Of a DNA stretch of 64,000 bases, positions 1 through 8,469 are shown in pieces. The notes under the pieces were generated by a model. That model saw nothing but the letters and a program-made list of their open reading frames with translations, ran no database searches and was not told the origin of the DNA. Source of the DNA: Thiomicrorhabdus sp. Kp2 (GTDB taxonomy: Bacteria > Pseudomonadota > Gammaproteobacteria > Thiomicrospirales > Thiomicrospiraceae); contig NZ_ARWI01000001.1 of NCBI RefSeq assembly GCF_000478585.1, positions 2,294,001 to 2,358,000 on the forward strand, given 5' to 3'. The position numbers and the translations under genes were made by a program. Within the stretch, counting starts at the first letter, position 1. Each line of letters starts with the position of its first letter.

Positions 1-852
1 GTATTCACTGGGCTACTCAAACTCATGCGCCCAAAACAGTGGGTTAAAAATGGTTTTGTGTTTGCACCGCTTATGTTTACAGGCCTGTTTTTAGATTTAA
101 CCGCGATTACTCAAACGGTGATTGCCTTCGTTTTATTCAGTTTAGCGGCCTCTGCCACCTATGTGGTGAATGATTTAAGAGACATTGAAGATGACCGAAA
201 ACACCCTGTTAAATCTAAAAAACGACCATTGGCTTCAGGGCAGGTAACGCCATCGCAAGCTAAAAAACTATTGATTGGACTCTATGCAATTTTGGCACTA
301 GGTTTTGTTTATCAACCTATGATTATGGCGGTGATTGTTGCTTATTTACTTTTAAATGTGGCCTATAGCTATTATTTAAAACATCAACCTGTATTAGATA
401 TTTTTACGATTGCAATAGGTTTTGTTTTAAGGGTTTATGCAGGGGCGGTGGCGATTTCTGTACCCGTGTCTTCTTGGATGTTTGTAACCACTTTATGTTT
501 AGCGCTCTATTTAGCTGCGGTAAAACGCCGCCAAGAGCTGGTGCAAACCACTCAAGAGGGGCGTGCCGTTTTACAAAAATATACGGTGAGTTTGGTTGAT
601 CGTTATGCAGAGATGTCCGCCACAGGCGCTTTGCTGTTTTATAGCCTTTTTGTGATGAATGCCCGCCCAGAAATGGTAATGACCATTCCATTTGTGTTAT
701 TTGGTCTGTTTCGTTATTGGTATGTAGGAGAGGTGTTAGAAGAGGGTGAATCGCCGACTGATGCGCTGTTTGCCGATAAACAACTTATGGTAACCGTACT
801 AGGTTGGATTGGGGTTTGCCTTTGGGTACTTTGGCCAGCAGGAGGCCTGTAA
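1..852 (+). CDS. UbiA-family decaprenyl-phosphate phosphoribosyltransferase-like protein (5' partial)
   Basis: Integral membrane transferase of the UbiA superfamily. It most resembles the enzyme that moves phosphoribose from PRPP to polyprenyl phosphate, the first step towards polyprenyl-phosphate-arabinose. Visible features are the family's N-terminal RPKQWVKN stretch, the first Asp-rich motif NDLRDIEDD (N49-D57 counted from the Met at base 25) and a second one starting at D125 with R135, among about eight hydrophobic segments. The frame stays open upstream of the ATG at 25, reading VFTGLLKL before MRPKQ, which fits the usual N-terminus, so the true start is probably outside the window. The next gene starts on the last base of its stop codon, implying translational coupling. 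A quinone-type prenyltransferase is less likely but possible. Confidence 0.75.
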   Translation, partial: VFTGLLKLMRPKQWVKNGFVFAPLMFTGLFLDLTAITQTVIAFVLFSLAASATYVVNDLRDIEDDRKHPVKSKKRPLASGQVTPSQAKKLLIGLYAILALGFVYQPMIMAVIVAYLLLNVAYSYYLKHQPVLDIFTIAIGFVLRVYAGAVAISVPVSSWMFVTTLCLALYLAAVKRRQELVQTTQEGRAVLQKYTVSLVDRYAEMSATGALLFYSLFVMNARPEMVMTIPFVLFGLFRYWYVGEVLEEGESPTDALFADKQLMVTVLGWIGVCLWVLWPAGGL

Positions 853-1286
853 TGTTGTACGACTATATCTATCTAATCACCCCTTTTGTGGCTTGGCTGG
901 TAGCTGGTGTGAGCAAGTTTGTGATTAATTCAATTAAAGCCAAACAGTTGGCTTTTGGGTTGATTGGTTATGGCGGTTTACCCAGTAATCACAGTGCCAT
1001 TGTCAGTAGTATGGTTTTTTTAATTGCTTTTAAAGAAGGTATAACGCATCCTGCATTTGGGGTGGCTCTTACCTTAGCGTTTATCGTATTACTTGATGCC
1101 AACAGTTTGCGTCAACAAGTGGGTAAACAGGCTAAAGCCATTAACCAGTTAAACCAGAGTTCAGACAAAATCGAAAAACCACTTCGTGAAAGAATGGGGC
1201 ATACACGCTTAGAAATTTTGGCAGGTGTGTTTGTGGGTGCTCTTGTCGCTTATTCCTTATTTCAGCTTCTTCAACTGCCTATTTAG
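852..1286 (+). CDS. Divergent PAP2 family (DUF212) membrane phosphatase-like protein
   Basis: Small membrane protein of 144 residues in the DUF212 branch of the PAP2 acid phosphatase superfamily. The family core GGLPSNHSAIVSS lies at residues 41-53, and LLDANSLRQQVGKQA around 80-94 is the second family block. I chose the ATG at 852, which overlaps the previous stop (TAATG) and has AGGAGG at 840-845, over an in-frame upstream start at 804. Next to a phosphoribosyltransferase, it may remove the 5-phosphate from polyprenyl-phosphoryl-phosphoribose, the role given to a PAP2 protein beside ubiA in mycobacteria. That role is inference from context; the family assignment is clear. Confidence 0.8.
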   Translation: MLYDYIYLITPFVAWLVAGVSKFVINSIKAKQLAFGLIGYGGLPSNHSAIVSSMVFLIAFKEGITHPAFGVALTLAFIVLLDANSLRQQVGKQAKAINQLNQSSDKIEKPLRERMGHTRLEILAGVFVGALVAYSLFQLLQLPI

Positions 1287-1294
1287 TCATTGAT

Positions 1295-2830
1295 ATGTCA
1301 ACAAAACCAAATTCTCTAGCGCTTTTTATTGCTCAGCTTACAGGCCATCAAAAGTTAATTTTATCGGCGTTTATTGTTTTAAAAATCGCGTTGATTTTGA
1401 TGTTGCCTCTCACAGGAGATGAAGCCTATTTTATTACTTGGGGGCAGCATCTTGCATTAGGCTATTACGACCATCCGCCTGCGGTCGGTTGGCTGTTATA
1501 CCTATTAGGGCAGGTTAGCGATAATTTAACTTGGTATCGTGGCTTTGCATTTGTATCGGCCATGCTCATTAGTTATCTGCTTTACAAACTGATCTGTTTA
1601 AACTCTAAAGGCTCTCAAGTTACCGCTTTTTGGGTGGCATTGGCCTTTTTTGTTTCGCCTATCTCATTAATGTTTGTAGTCACTGCAAATGATACGGTGC
1701 TGGCTCTGTTTGCAATGCTTGGTTTGTATTTTTTTGCTAAAGCGCTACAAGGTCAAAAGTGGTTAGATGTATTGTTAGCAGGCCTGCTATTAGGTATGGC
1801 GTTTTTATCAAAATATTTTGCGGGCTTTATGTTGTTTGGGCTTCTGGCCTATGCCTTGTGGCATTGGAAACACATCCATTTTAAGCAACTAGTGGTGATG
1901 GTTAGTATTGTTCTATTGGCGGTTGCTGAAAACCTTTATTTTAATGCGACCCATTGTTGGAATAATATTCTGTTTAACTTCTTTTCAAGAACTGAAGAGA
2001 GTCAATTTGCGATTGAAAATGTCATCTCTTATTTATTGATGATTGCGGTGTTGCTTTCACCCTTAGGGCTTTGGTATCTGTTTAAAAACCGTGTAAATGT
2101 AACGCCAGCTCAAGATTCTTGGTTTAATGCTTCACAATTTGTTCGGTTCGCTTCTATTCCGTTATTAATGGTGTTGCTGTTGGTGAGTTTTGGTAACCAG
2201 GTTGGTTTGCACTGGCCATTAATTGCTGTGATTGCTTTGTATGTGGTTTATCAGTCCTTGTCACTAAAACAGTTGCAAAAACTGTTTGTCTTTAACGGTT
2301 ATTTTTCGCTTGTGGCCGCTGTTATTTTGTTAGTGGCATTGTCAATGGTTGACCAACTAATATCGCCTTCTCAAAAACACCATGTAGCGGTTTACACTCA
2401 GCCAGAACAGGTTTGCAAAGCGCTACCACAAAACCAAACGTTCTTTACTTTAGATTACAGTAGCCAATCAGCACTTTCCTATCATTGTGGTAATGACGAT
2501 ATTCATGTATTTGCCAGTAAATCCAAATATGGTCGTGAAGACGATAAGTTGACCGACTTTAAAGGTTTAAATAGTCAAAATCTATTGGTGTTTGTGACTC
2601 AAGAAAAGGACATTGAAAAAGTTGAACCTTATTTTGAAAAGGTAAAGGTTAAACCCATTATTGTAGATAAAGAAGTAACCTACTATTTACTAACAGGCAA
2701 AAATTTTGATTATGAATTCTACCGAGAGCAAATTATTTTACCCGTGAATGAGAAGTTTTATAGTGCGCCAGATTGGTTTCCCAAGTGGGGCAATGGTTGC
2801 GCTTTTAAACAGAAGTATCATTTAGATTAA
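1295..2830 (+). CDS. GT39/ArnT-like (GT-C) membrane glycosyltransferase
   Basis: A 511-residue polytopic membrane protein of the dolichyl-phosphate-mannose/ArnT (PMT_2) superfamily. The first periplasmic loop carries the catalytic acidic motif TGDEAYF (D42, E43) and the YYDHPP signature (57-62) typical of GT-C enzymes that use polyprenyl-phosphate sugars. About ten hydrophobic helices follow, then a soluble tail of ~150 residues. It starts 8 bases after the PAP2-like gene, so it belongs to the same operon. The likely job is transfer of a polyprenyl-phosphate-linked sugar, perhaps the pentose made by the two upstream genes, to lipid A, a glycan or a protein outside the membrane. The acceptor cannot be told from sequence. 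Its stop overlaps the stop of convergent epmB, with no terminator visible between them. Confidence 0.8.
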   Translation: MSTKPNSLALFIAQLTGHQKLILSAFIVLKIALILMLPLTGDEAYFITWGQHLALGYYDHPPAVGWLLYLLGQVSDNLTWYRGFAFVSAMLISYLLYKLICLNSKGSQVTAFWVALAFFVSPISLMFVVTANDTVLALFAMLGLYFFAKALQGQKWLDVLLAGLLLGMAFLSKYFAGFMLFGLLAYALWHWKHIHFKQLVVMVSIVLLAVAENLYFNATHCWNNILFNFFSRTEESQFAIENVISYLLMIAVLLSPLGLWYLFKNRVNVTPAQDSWFNASQFVRFASIPLLMVLLLVSFGNQVGLHWPLIAVIALYVVYQSLSLKQLQKLFVFNGYFSLVAAVILLVALSMVDQLISPSQKHHVAVYTQPEQVCKALPQNQTFFTLDYSSQSALSYHCGNDDIHVFASKSKYGREDDKLTDFKGLNSQNLLVFVTQEKDIEKVEPYFEKVKVKPIIVDKEVTYYLLTGKNFDYEFYREQIILPVNEKFYSAPDWFPKWGNGCAFKQKYHLD

Positions 2831-3765
2831 ATCGGTGTTTTATTGGCTTCGCCAGCAATTTCTCTCACTAATTTTGGCACCAAATAACCTGGTAGTTGGC
2901 TTCTGATTTCTTCCATTAGGGCTTTTGCTTTGTTATCGTCCACTTCAAAATGGCTAGCACCCTGCACCCTATCTAATTGGTGCAGGTAATAGGGTAAAAC
3001 ACCTTGTTCAAAGAGTTTATGGCTCAACTCAATCAGTCTGTCAGCCGTGTCATTAATGTCTTTTAGTAATACGCTTTGATTCAATAGCTGAAAACCCGCA
3101 ACTCTGTATAGCTCAAGCAGGCTTTGGGTTTTATCGCTCAATTCATTGGCATGGTTGCAATGCACCACCAAAACCTTATTTAAACGGCTCTGTTTTGACC
3201 AAGTTAATAATGCCTTTTGAGGTGCAGAGCTTGGGCTAACAATGGGGGTGCGACTGTGAATTCGCAAGGTTTTTATATGCTTAATTTGTTCAATCGATTC
3301 AATTAAACGCAATAAAGCCGCTTCATTTAAACTCATTGGATCGCCACCACTTAAAATCACCTCATGTATGCTTTTGTCTTTGGCAATTTGGTCAAGCGCT
3401 TTTTGCCAATGTCTTAGATTACTGTGCTCTTCATAAGGGAAGTGGCGTCTAAAACAGTAACGACAGTGAATGTCGCATTTTGGGCTAGCAATGAGCAGAA
3501 CTCGTCCATGGTATTTATGAATGAGAGAGGGGGTGGGGTTTTTAAGTAAATCGCCAACAGGGTCTGCCGTAAAGCCTGGCATGTTAGTCAATTCTTGTTT
3601 GCTAGGTAAAACTTGTTTAAGAAGAGGGTCATTAAAATCGTTCACTGCAATCTGCTGTAAAAAATCGCTAGGTACTTTAAACGGAAAAGCGCTATCCTCA
3701 ATGGCATTAGTTTGCTCTTTATTGAGGTTTAAGGTTTCATAAAGTTCGGTAAGCGTTTTAGACAT
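2827..3765 (-). CDS. epmB: EF-P (R)-beta-lysylation protein EpmB (lysine 2,3-aminomutase-like)
   Basis: Radical SAM enzyme that converts (S)-alpha-lysine to (R)-beta-lysine for modification of elongation factor P. The 4Fe-4S cysteines are C97, C101 and C104 in SPKCDIHCRYCF, followed by a SAM-contacting GGDP motif (LSGGDPMSL). At 312 residues it has the short EpmB form, lacking the long C-terminal extension of catabolic lysine aminomutases. It is divergent from efp with a 79-base gap that must hold both promoters. Presence of efp and epmA directly next to it confirms the assignment. Confidence 0.95.
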   Translation of the reverse strand: MSKTLTELYETLNLNKEQTNAIEDSAFPFKVPSDFLQQIAVNDFNDPLLKQVLPSKQELTNMPGFTADPVGDLLKNPTPSLIHKYHGRVLLIASPKCDIHCRYCFRRHFPYEEHSNLRHWQKALDQIAKDKSIHEVILSGGDPMSLNEAALLRLIESIEQIKHIKTLRIHSRTPIVSPSSAPQKALLTWSKQSRLNKVLVVHCNHANELSDKTQSLLELYRVAGFQLLNQSVLLKDINDTADRLIELSHKLFEQGVLPYYLHQLDRVQGASHFEVDDNKAKALMEEIRSQLPGYLVPKLVREIAGEANKTPI

Positions 3766-3844
3766 AGATTTAGATTATTTTTAGTTTGGTGGTTTTTGAG
3801 TTAGAATACGCCGATTATTTTAAGTGAAGTACTCAGGTAAAGAT

Positions 3845-4411
3845 ATGGCAACTTACAGCACAACTGAATTTAAAGGCGGTTTAAAGTTCTTAATGGACGG
3901 TCAACCATGCTCAATTATTGAAAATACCCAAGTTTCTCCTGGTAAAGGGCAAGCCTTTAACCGTGTTAGATACCGTAATTTGATGACTGGTAAAGTTTTA
4001 GAGAAGACTTTTAAGTCAGGTGAAAAGGTCGATGCCGCCGATGTGGTTGATACCGATTTACAGTATCTTTATAACGATGGCGAGTTTTGGCACTTTATGG
4101 ACGAAACCAGCTTTGAACAGTACCAAGCAGCAGAAGCGGCCGTTGCCGATGTAGCAAAATGGTTAATTGAACAAGACGTATGTTTAGTAACGCTGTTTAA
4201 TGGTCAAATTATTTCGGTTACCCCTCCAAAACAAATCACGCTGGAAGTAACTGATACAGATCCTGGTTTAAAAGGTGATACTGCTGGAACAGGTGGTAAG
4301 CCAGCAACATTGTCTACGGGGGCTGTGGTGCAAGTTCCTCTATTTGTTCAGATTGGTGAAAAAGTTATTGTAAACACTGAAAAAGGTGAATACATTTCAC
4401 GTGCTAAATAA
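3845..4411 (+). CDS. efp: Translation elongation factor P
   Basis: Relieves ribosome stalling at polyproline stretches. The 188-residue product starts [12 protein letters not shown] and carries the modified lysine K34 in the loop SPGKGQAF, the site beta-lysylated by EpmA in gammaproteobacteria. The C-terminal OB domain ([11 protein letters not shown], then [11 protein letters not shown]) is intact. An in-frame start exists at 3824, but the ATG at 3845 matches the conserved N-terminus and has AGGTAAAG just upstream. Both modification enzymes flank it, so the substrate and its modifiers are encoded together. Confidence 0.97.
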   Translation: MATYSTTEFKGGLKFLMDGQPCSIIENTQVSPGKGQAFNRVRYRNLMTGKVLEKTFKSGEKVDAADVVDTDLQYLYNDGEFWHFMDETSFEQYQAAEAAVADVAKWLIEQDVCLVTLFNGQIISVTPPKQITLEVTDTDPGLKGDTAGTGGKPATLSTGAVVQVPLFVQIGEKVIVNTEKGEYISRAK

Positions 4412-4413
4412 AA

Positions 4414-4539
4414 GCTGAAAAAGTGCTTTTTACCCAGCTTCTTTGTTGCGCTGTGACTTCCGTTGCTCATGTACTTTATGTACACTCCGCTGCGGCTTCT
4501 CGCACGCCGCGAAGCTGAACAAAAATCATCTTTTTCAGC
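4414..4539. repeat. Imperfect inverted-repeat element after efp
   Basis: The arms GCTGAAAAAG (4414-4423) and CTTTTTCAGC (4530-4539) are exact inverted copies. Inside them a second pair, CAGCTTC (4435-4441) and GAAGCTG (4511-4517), is also inverted, so the whole stretch can fold into one long hairpin. The first bases (AAAAAGTGCTTTTT) could by themselves give a weak efp terminator. No coding potential is seen. It could be a REP/MITE-type repeat; no second copy was noticed in this window. Confidence 0.55.
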
Positions 4540-4564
4540 AGTTTATTGAAAGTTCTAATTCTTA

Positions 4565-4725
4565 GAGACCTTTGCACGAGTCAGGGATGTAAGAAAAACG
4601 AGATAGAATTCTTTAGATTTAGGCTAAAAAATACGCATAATAACGAGTTATTGGGCGGACTTTTTAGCCTGAAGATAGAGGATTATAGCCGTTTTTATAC
4701 GTTCATCGACTCGTGCAAAGGTCTC
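4565..4725. mobile_element. Small non-autonomous IS5-like MITE (161 bp)
   Basis: Perfect 18-bp terminal inverted repeats GAGACCTTTGCACGAGTC (4565-4582) and its complement (4708-4725) bound a 161-bp element. It is flanked by the direct repeat TTA (4562-4564 and 4726-4728), a TNA-type target duplication. The GAGACCTTTGCA end resembles IS5-family termini from general knowledge. Internal complementary runs (AGGCTAAAAA and TTTTTAGCCT) suggest further folding. No transposase is encoded; the only open frame across it has no protein-like features. It sits just upstream of the epmA ribosome-binding site. Confidence 0.8.
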
Positions 4726-4738
4726 TTAATAAGGTTTT

Positions 4739-5728
4739 ATGTTGAATAGACGTGACACTCTGCAAAAACGCTCTAACTTGTTACAACAGGTTAGGGCGTT
4801 TTTTTATACTCGTTCGGTGATTGAGGTGGATACCCCAATACTCTCACAAGCCGCCACCCCTGATGTACATTTAAGTTCGTTAAGTTCTCAGCTTCAAGTA
4901 CCTGGTTATAAAGAGCCAAAAACCTACTACTTACACACTTCGCCAGAATATCCCATGAAACGCCTTTTGTGTGAGGGCAGTGGCGATATTTTCTATTTAG
5001 GTAAAGTGTTTCGTGACGGTGATTTGAGCCCTCGTCATCAGATAGAGTTTACGATGTTGGAGTGGTATCGCCTTGGTTTTTCAATGCATCAGTTGATTGA
5101 TGAGGTGATTGAACTTATTCAAAATGTGATGACGCGTGACAGTTCTGAATTACTTGATGTTGAAAGATTAAGTTATCAGCAACTATTTGCAAAATACGCA
5201 CAAATTGAAGATGTGTTTTCAGCAACACCAGCCGATTACCAGGCCTGCTTAAAACACCATTCTATTCCTGAAATCGTGGGGGTAGACGAAGATGATAAGG
5301 ATTTATGGGAGCAATTAGTGCTTACCGAAGTGATAGAACCTCACTTGGGGAATCAACAAGGCAAGCCAGCCATTACGGTAATGTATCACTATCCTGCTAA
5401 AGATGCGGCCTTAGCGCAAGTTTCAAATGACAATCCTTTGGTTGCTGAACGTTTTGAAGTCTTTGTTAATGGTATGGAGCTGGCGAATGGTTACCAGGAA
5501 TTGGCGGACGCAGAAAGTTATCGACAACGTTTTAACGAATCTTTGCAAAAGCGACAAGAATACCAGTTACCTGCGGTGCCATTAGATGAAAACTTATTAC
5601 AAACTTTATCTTTTCAACCTTTACCCGATTGCAGCGGAGTCGCCTTAGGCATAGACCGTTTATTTGCTTTACAGCAAGGTTTTAGCCATTTAGAACAGGG
5701 AATGAGTTTTGGAATTGAAAAAGCTTAA
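4739..5728 (+). CDS. epmA: EF-P lysine ligase EpmA (GenX/PoxA/YjeA)
   Basis: Class II lysyl-tRNA synthetase paralogue that attaches (R)-beta-lysine to K34 of EF-P. The 329-residue protein is only the catalytic core and lacks the N-terminal tRNA anticodon-binding OB domain, as expected. Motif 2 begins FRDGDLSPRH (91-100) with QIEFTMLEWY following, and motif 3 is GVALGIDRLFA (300-310, Arg307). AAGG at 4731-4734 precedes the ATG, just beyond the right end of the MITE. The insertion therefore separates efp from epmA and may have changed how epmA is expressed. Confidence 0.95.
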   Translation: MLNRRDTLQKRSNLLQQVRAFFYTRSVIEVDTPILSQAATPDVHLSSLSSQLQVPGYKEPKTYYLHTSPEYPMKRLLCEGSGDIFYLGKVFRDGDLSPRHQIEFTMLEWYRLGFSMHQLIDEVIELIQNVMTRDSSELLDVERLSYQQLFAKYAQIEDVFSATPADYQACLKHHSIPEIVGVDEDDKDLWEQLVLTEVIEPHLGNQQGKPAITVMYHYPAKDAALAQVSNDNPLVAERFEVFVNGMELANGYQELADAESYRQRFNESLQKRQEYQLPAVPLDENLLQTLSFQPLPDCSGVALGIDRLFALQQGFSHLEQGMSFGIEKA

Positions 5729-5929
5729 ATTAATATTGAGGTTGTCAGGCCTGGTAAATCAATGTTAATTAGCTCTAAATGGTTGTTTTGCCTACACTAC
5801 GTAAGCTCAAGGGCTTGACAGAGGGTGTATAATAAATCTTTAACTTCAACAATCCCAAACTAGCTTAATTTAGCGCTCATGCCATTCATTAAGTTTTAAG
5901 TTTATCGTGTTTTTATTTAGGAGAGCACT

Positions 5930-6568
5930 ATGTCCGACATTCCAGTCACTAAACGTTCCGTAATGGTTTTATTTTCTGACTCTAAAAGCCCAAGCTGCCA
6001 CCGTGTGCGCTTAGTGGCAAAAGAGAAAGATATTCCAATGGAGGTGATTGAGGTAGACAAAGACAATCTTCCAGAAGATTTGTTAGAACTTAATCCTTAT
6101 GCCACTTTGCCAACGTTAGTGGATAGAGATTTAGTGCTTTATGATCCGCAAGTGATTATTGAATATTTAGATGAGCGTTTCCCGCATCCGCCATTAATGT
6201 CAGTAGATCCTATTTCTAAAGCACGTTCTCGCCAGATGTTACGTCAGATTGAAACTGAATGGTATCCGTTAATTGACACCATCGCCAACAGCGAAAATGA
6301 AGACGATGTAAAAACTGCGCGTCGTAATTTACAAGAGCGTTTGATTCAGTTGATTCCAGTATTTGATCACATGCCATATTTCATGAGTGAAGATTATTCT
6401 TTAGTGGATATCAGTATGTCGGTATTGCTATGGCGTTTACCTTCTTTAGGTATTGAATTACCAAAAGGGGCTAAGCCAATCATCGATTACGCGGAGAAGG
6501 TGTTAAGCCGTGAGATGTTTGTAGAAAGCTTATCTGACGATGAGATTGATATGCGAGATGTTATCTAA
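5930..6568 (+). CDS. sspA: Stringent starvation protein A
   Basis: RNA polymerase-associated regulator with a glutathione S-transferase fold, 212 residues. The thioredoxin-like N-terminal half contains SPSCHRVRLVAKEK and NPYATLPTLVDRDLVLYDP; the C-terminal half is the helical GST domain. A good ribosome-binding site, AGGAG, lies at 5921-5925. It is followed after 5 bases by sspB in the usual sspA-sspB order. In the 200 bases upstream there is a strong TATAAT at 5828-5833 that may be its -10 element, but no well-spaced -35 goes with it. Confidence 0.95.
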   Translation: MSDIPVTKRSVMVLFSDSKSPSCHRVRLVAKEKDIPMEVIEVDKDNLPEDLLELNPYATLPTLVDRDLVLYDPQVIIEYLDERFPHPPLMSVDPISKARSRQMLRQIETEWYPLIDTIANSENEDDVKTARRNLQERLIQLIPVFDHMPYFMSEDYSLVDISMSVLLWRLPSLGIELPKGAKPIIDYAEKVLSREMFVESLSDDEIDMRDVI

Positions 6569-6573
6569 GGTTC

Positions 6574-7035
6574 ATGACGATGATTTCTAACCGTCCCTAT
6601 TTGATTCGCGCTATTTACGATTGGATTGTAGATAATCAGTGGACACCGCATATGCAGATAGATGCCAACTATCCTGGTGCACAGGTTCCTATGGAATATG
6701 TGCAAGAGGGGGTGATTGTTTTGAATATGCATCCATCCGCGGTCGTTTCATTGTCATTAGACAATGATCTGTTTGCGTTTAAAGCACGTTTTCAAGGCAT
6801 TGAACGCAGTATCTATTTTCCGCCAGAAGCTGTATTGGCTTGTTTTGCCCGTGAGAATGGGCAGGGCATGCCATTTCCTCCAGAACCTTATCCAGAAGGG
6901 TATGAAGAGCAAGAGGACATGGAAAATAAACCAGCGTTGAAAACGGTTGAAACATCGGCTAAAAGTACGGATTCAACCGATAAAAAACCAAAAAGTTCTG
7001 ATAAAAAGAAACCGAGTTTATCGATTGTAAAATAA
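6574..7035 (+). CDS. sspB: ClpXP protease specificity-enhancing factor SspB
   Basis: Adaptor that binds ssrA-tagged peptides and delivers them to ClpXP. The N-terminal substrate-binding domain starts SNRPYLIRAIYDWIVDNQ and includes VVLNM-type strands typical of the family (here GVIVLNMHPSAV). The tail, from about residue 115, is a Lys/Ser/Asp-rich linker ending KKPSLSIVK, consistent with the short ClpX-binding peptide at the SspB C-terminus. Start could be the ATG at 6574 or at 6580. It is co-transcribed with sspA. Confidence 0.93.
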   Translation: MTMISNRPYLIRAIYDWIVDNQWTPHMQIDANYPGAQVPMEYVQEGVIVLNMHPSAVVSLSLDNDLFAFKARFQGIERSIYFPPEAVLACFARENGQGMPFPPEPYPEGYEEQEDMENKPALKTVETSAKSTDSTDKKPKSSDKKKPSLSIVK

Positions 7036-7065
7036 TCGATAGATGTCTCTTGTGGTGATTTTAGT

Positions 7066-7276
7066 TTAACCACGAAGACACGAAAGCACGAAGAATTCTA
7101 AAATCTAAACCCGTTTTATTTGAGCAAATAACCGTACAAATTGCCATTTGTTATTCGTTATAAAATTTTATAAATAAAGTATTTATGTCGCATGAGTTAA
7201 AACTCATGAACGGTGTTATTACGTAATCGCTATTACTCCTTTTTAAAACTTCGTGTCTCCGTGTCTTCGTGGTTAA
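7066..7276. repeat. CACGAAG-family element, copy 1 (~211 bp)
   Basis: Bounded by TTAACCACGAAGACACGAAAG on the left and, inverted, ACTTCGTGTCTCCGTGTCTTC then GTGGTTAA on the right. Nearly the whole interior is shared with the copy at 26309-26524, including TTTATTTGAGCAAATAACCG and TTATAAATAAAGTATTTATG. No protein-coding signal was found. It fills most of the gap between sspB and the convergent mvaD. The ends are made of the heptad-like unit CACGAAG repeated three times. Confidence 0.8.
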
Positions 7277-7335
7277 TAATTTGGTTTTATCAAATACAAA
7301 ATACGCTTACCCAGCTTTCCTTTGTATTTTCTGGT

Positions 7336-8391
7336 TTAACCAAAAGGTTTTATAATTTTTACCTCTTTAAAAGCCTGCTTAATTGCGGGCTTTTCTGTTT
7401 CTAAAAACAGTAATTTTAGGTTTGGACCTGCATCCATCGTGAAATAGACCTCAACCCCTTGTTCTCGTAGTTGCCACACAGTTTGCATCGCCTGTACAGA
7501 TTCAGGCTGCCAGTAAACAATGGGTGGCCAGGTGGCAATCATGGTGGCGTGCATGGTTAAGGCATTGTGTTCAGCGGTTTTACCAAGCAAACTAAAGTCT
7601 TTAGTTTCAATCGCTTTTAAAACCGTTTCAACATCCTTATTCGCTTGTTTTGGCCAGGCCTGGTAAAGTGAGCAAGTCTCCACCGTGTTTTGCATGCCTT
7701 GGGTAGAACTCACGGGTTTCTGTTTTACATTAATCTCTAGTAGTCCTACACAAAACTCAGGCCACTGAATATCAATCTGCTCTGCAAAGCTGTCTAAGCC
7801 ATCATCTTGGGTACCTTCATGCCAAATGGCAAAACCATTAAAGACTGAACGGCTGGCACTGCCGCTGCCAAGACGAGCTAATAGTGAAAGCTGTTTGTGA
7901 CTGAGTTGCCAGTTAAATAGGTCATTTAACGCTAACACCAATGCCGCATAACCAGAAGCAGAAGAGGCCAGGCCTGCGGCAGTGGGTACACTATTTGTGG
8001 TAATGACTTCAAACAGCGTGTTTGGGGCTTCTCTAAAGTGATTTAAAAAGGTGCTAACCCGTTTGGCAAAAGGGTGTTCGCTCTCCAGTGTTTTGCCATT
8101 TAAAGAGATTTGATCAGTAGCGTCTTCGGCTTGATTCGTTAATAAACGTATTTCAGTTTGAGTTCCCAGGCCTGGTAAACTGATGGAAACACTGCTATTG
8201 GTTGGCAGGTTTAGAATAGGCTCACGTTTGCCCCAGTATTTACTTAAGGCAATATTGACAGGAGCAGAACCATAACCAACTTCTTGACTTGTTTGTAAGC
8301 GATTATTTGACTGCGAATGTGCAATTACATGGTGCACAAAGCGCTGTTGGCGTAATTGTTGTGGGGTAAGAGTGTTTTGAGACTCAGTCAT
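7336..8391 (-). CDS. mvaD: Diphosphomevalonate decarboxylase
   Basis: Last enzyme of the classical mevalonate route: ATP-dependent decarboxylation of mevalonate 5-diphosphate to isopentenyl diphosphate. GHMP-superfamily fold with the family-specific start SAPVNIALSKYWGKR (42-56) and the ATP loop VPTAAGLASSASG (135-147). At 351 residues it is slightly long because of a ~35-residue N-terminal extension. It is the last gene of the minus-strand mevalonate operon, 78 bases after the preceding kinase. Two copies of the CCAGGCCTGG palindrome lie in it (7654-7663 read as QAW, 8166-8175 read as PGL). Confidence 0.93.
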   Translation of the reverse strand: MTESQNTLTPQQLRQQRFVHHVIAHSQSNNRLQTSQEVGYGSAPVNIALSKYWGKREPILNLPTNSSVSISLPGLGTQTEIRLLTNQAEDATDQISLNGKTLESEHPFAKRVSTFLNHFREAPNTLFEVITTNSVPTAAGLASSASGYAALVLALNDLFNWQLSHKQLSLLARLGSGSASRSVFNGFAIWHEGTQDDGLDSFAEQIDIQWPEFCVGLLEINVKQKPVSSTQGMQNTVETCSLYQAWPKQANKDVETVLKAIETKDFSLLGKTAEHNALTMHATMIATWPPIVYWQPESVQAMQTVWQLREQGVEVYFTMDAGPNLKLLFLETEKPAIKQAFKEVKIIKPFG

Positions 8392-8469
8392 GGTTATGCC
8401 TTAACTTTTAATTTAAAGTAATTCTACTTAAAGCAGTCTGTTTAAAACGGTTCTACTACAGTTCTGCTA

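Noticed and set aside
4546-4749. 67-codon open frame across the gap between efp and epmA
   Set aside because: It runs through the MITE and its inverted ends, overlaps the epmA start and has no protein-like features.
5815-5833. TTGACA followed by TATAAT upstream of sspA as a promoter
   Set aside because: The spacer is only 7 bases, so they cannot be the -35 and -10 of one sigma-70 promoter; only the TATAAT remains a candidate.
7213-7404. 63-codon plus-strand frame in the sspB-mvaD gap
   Set aside because: It is made of the CACGAAG-family repeat and the antisense end of mvaD.
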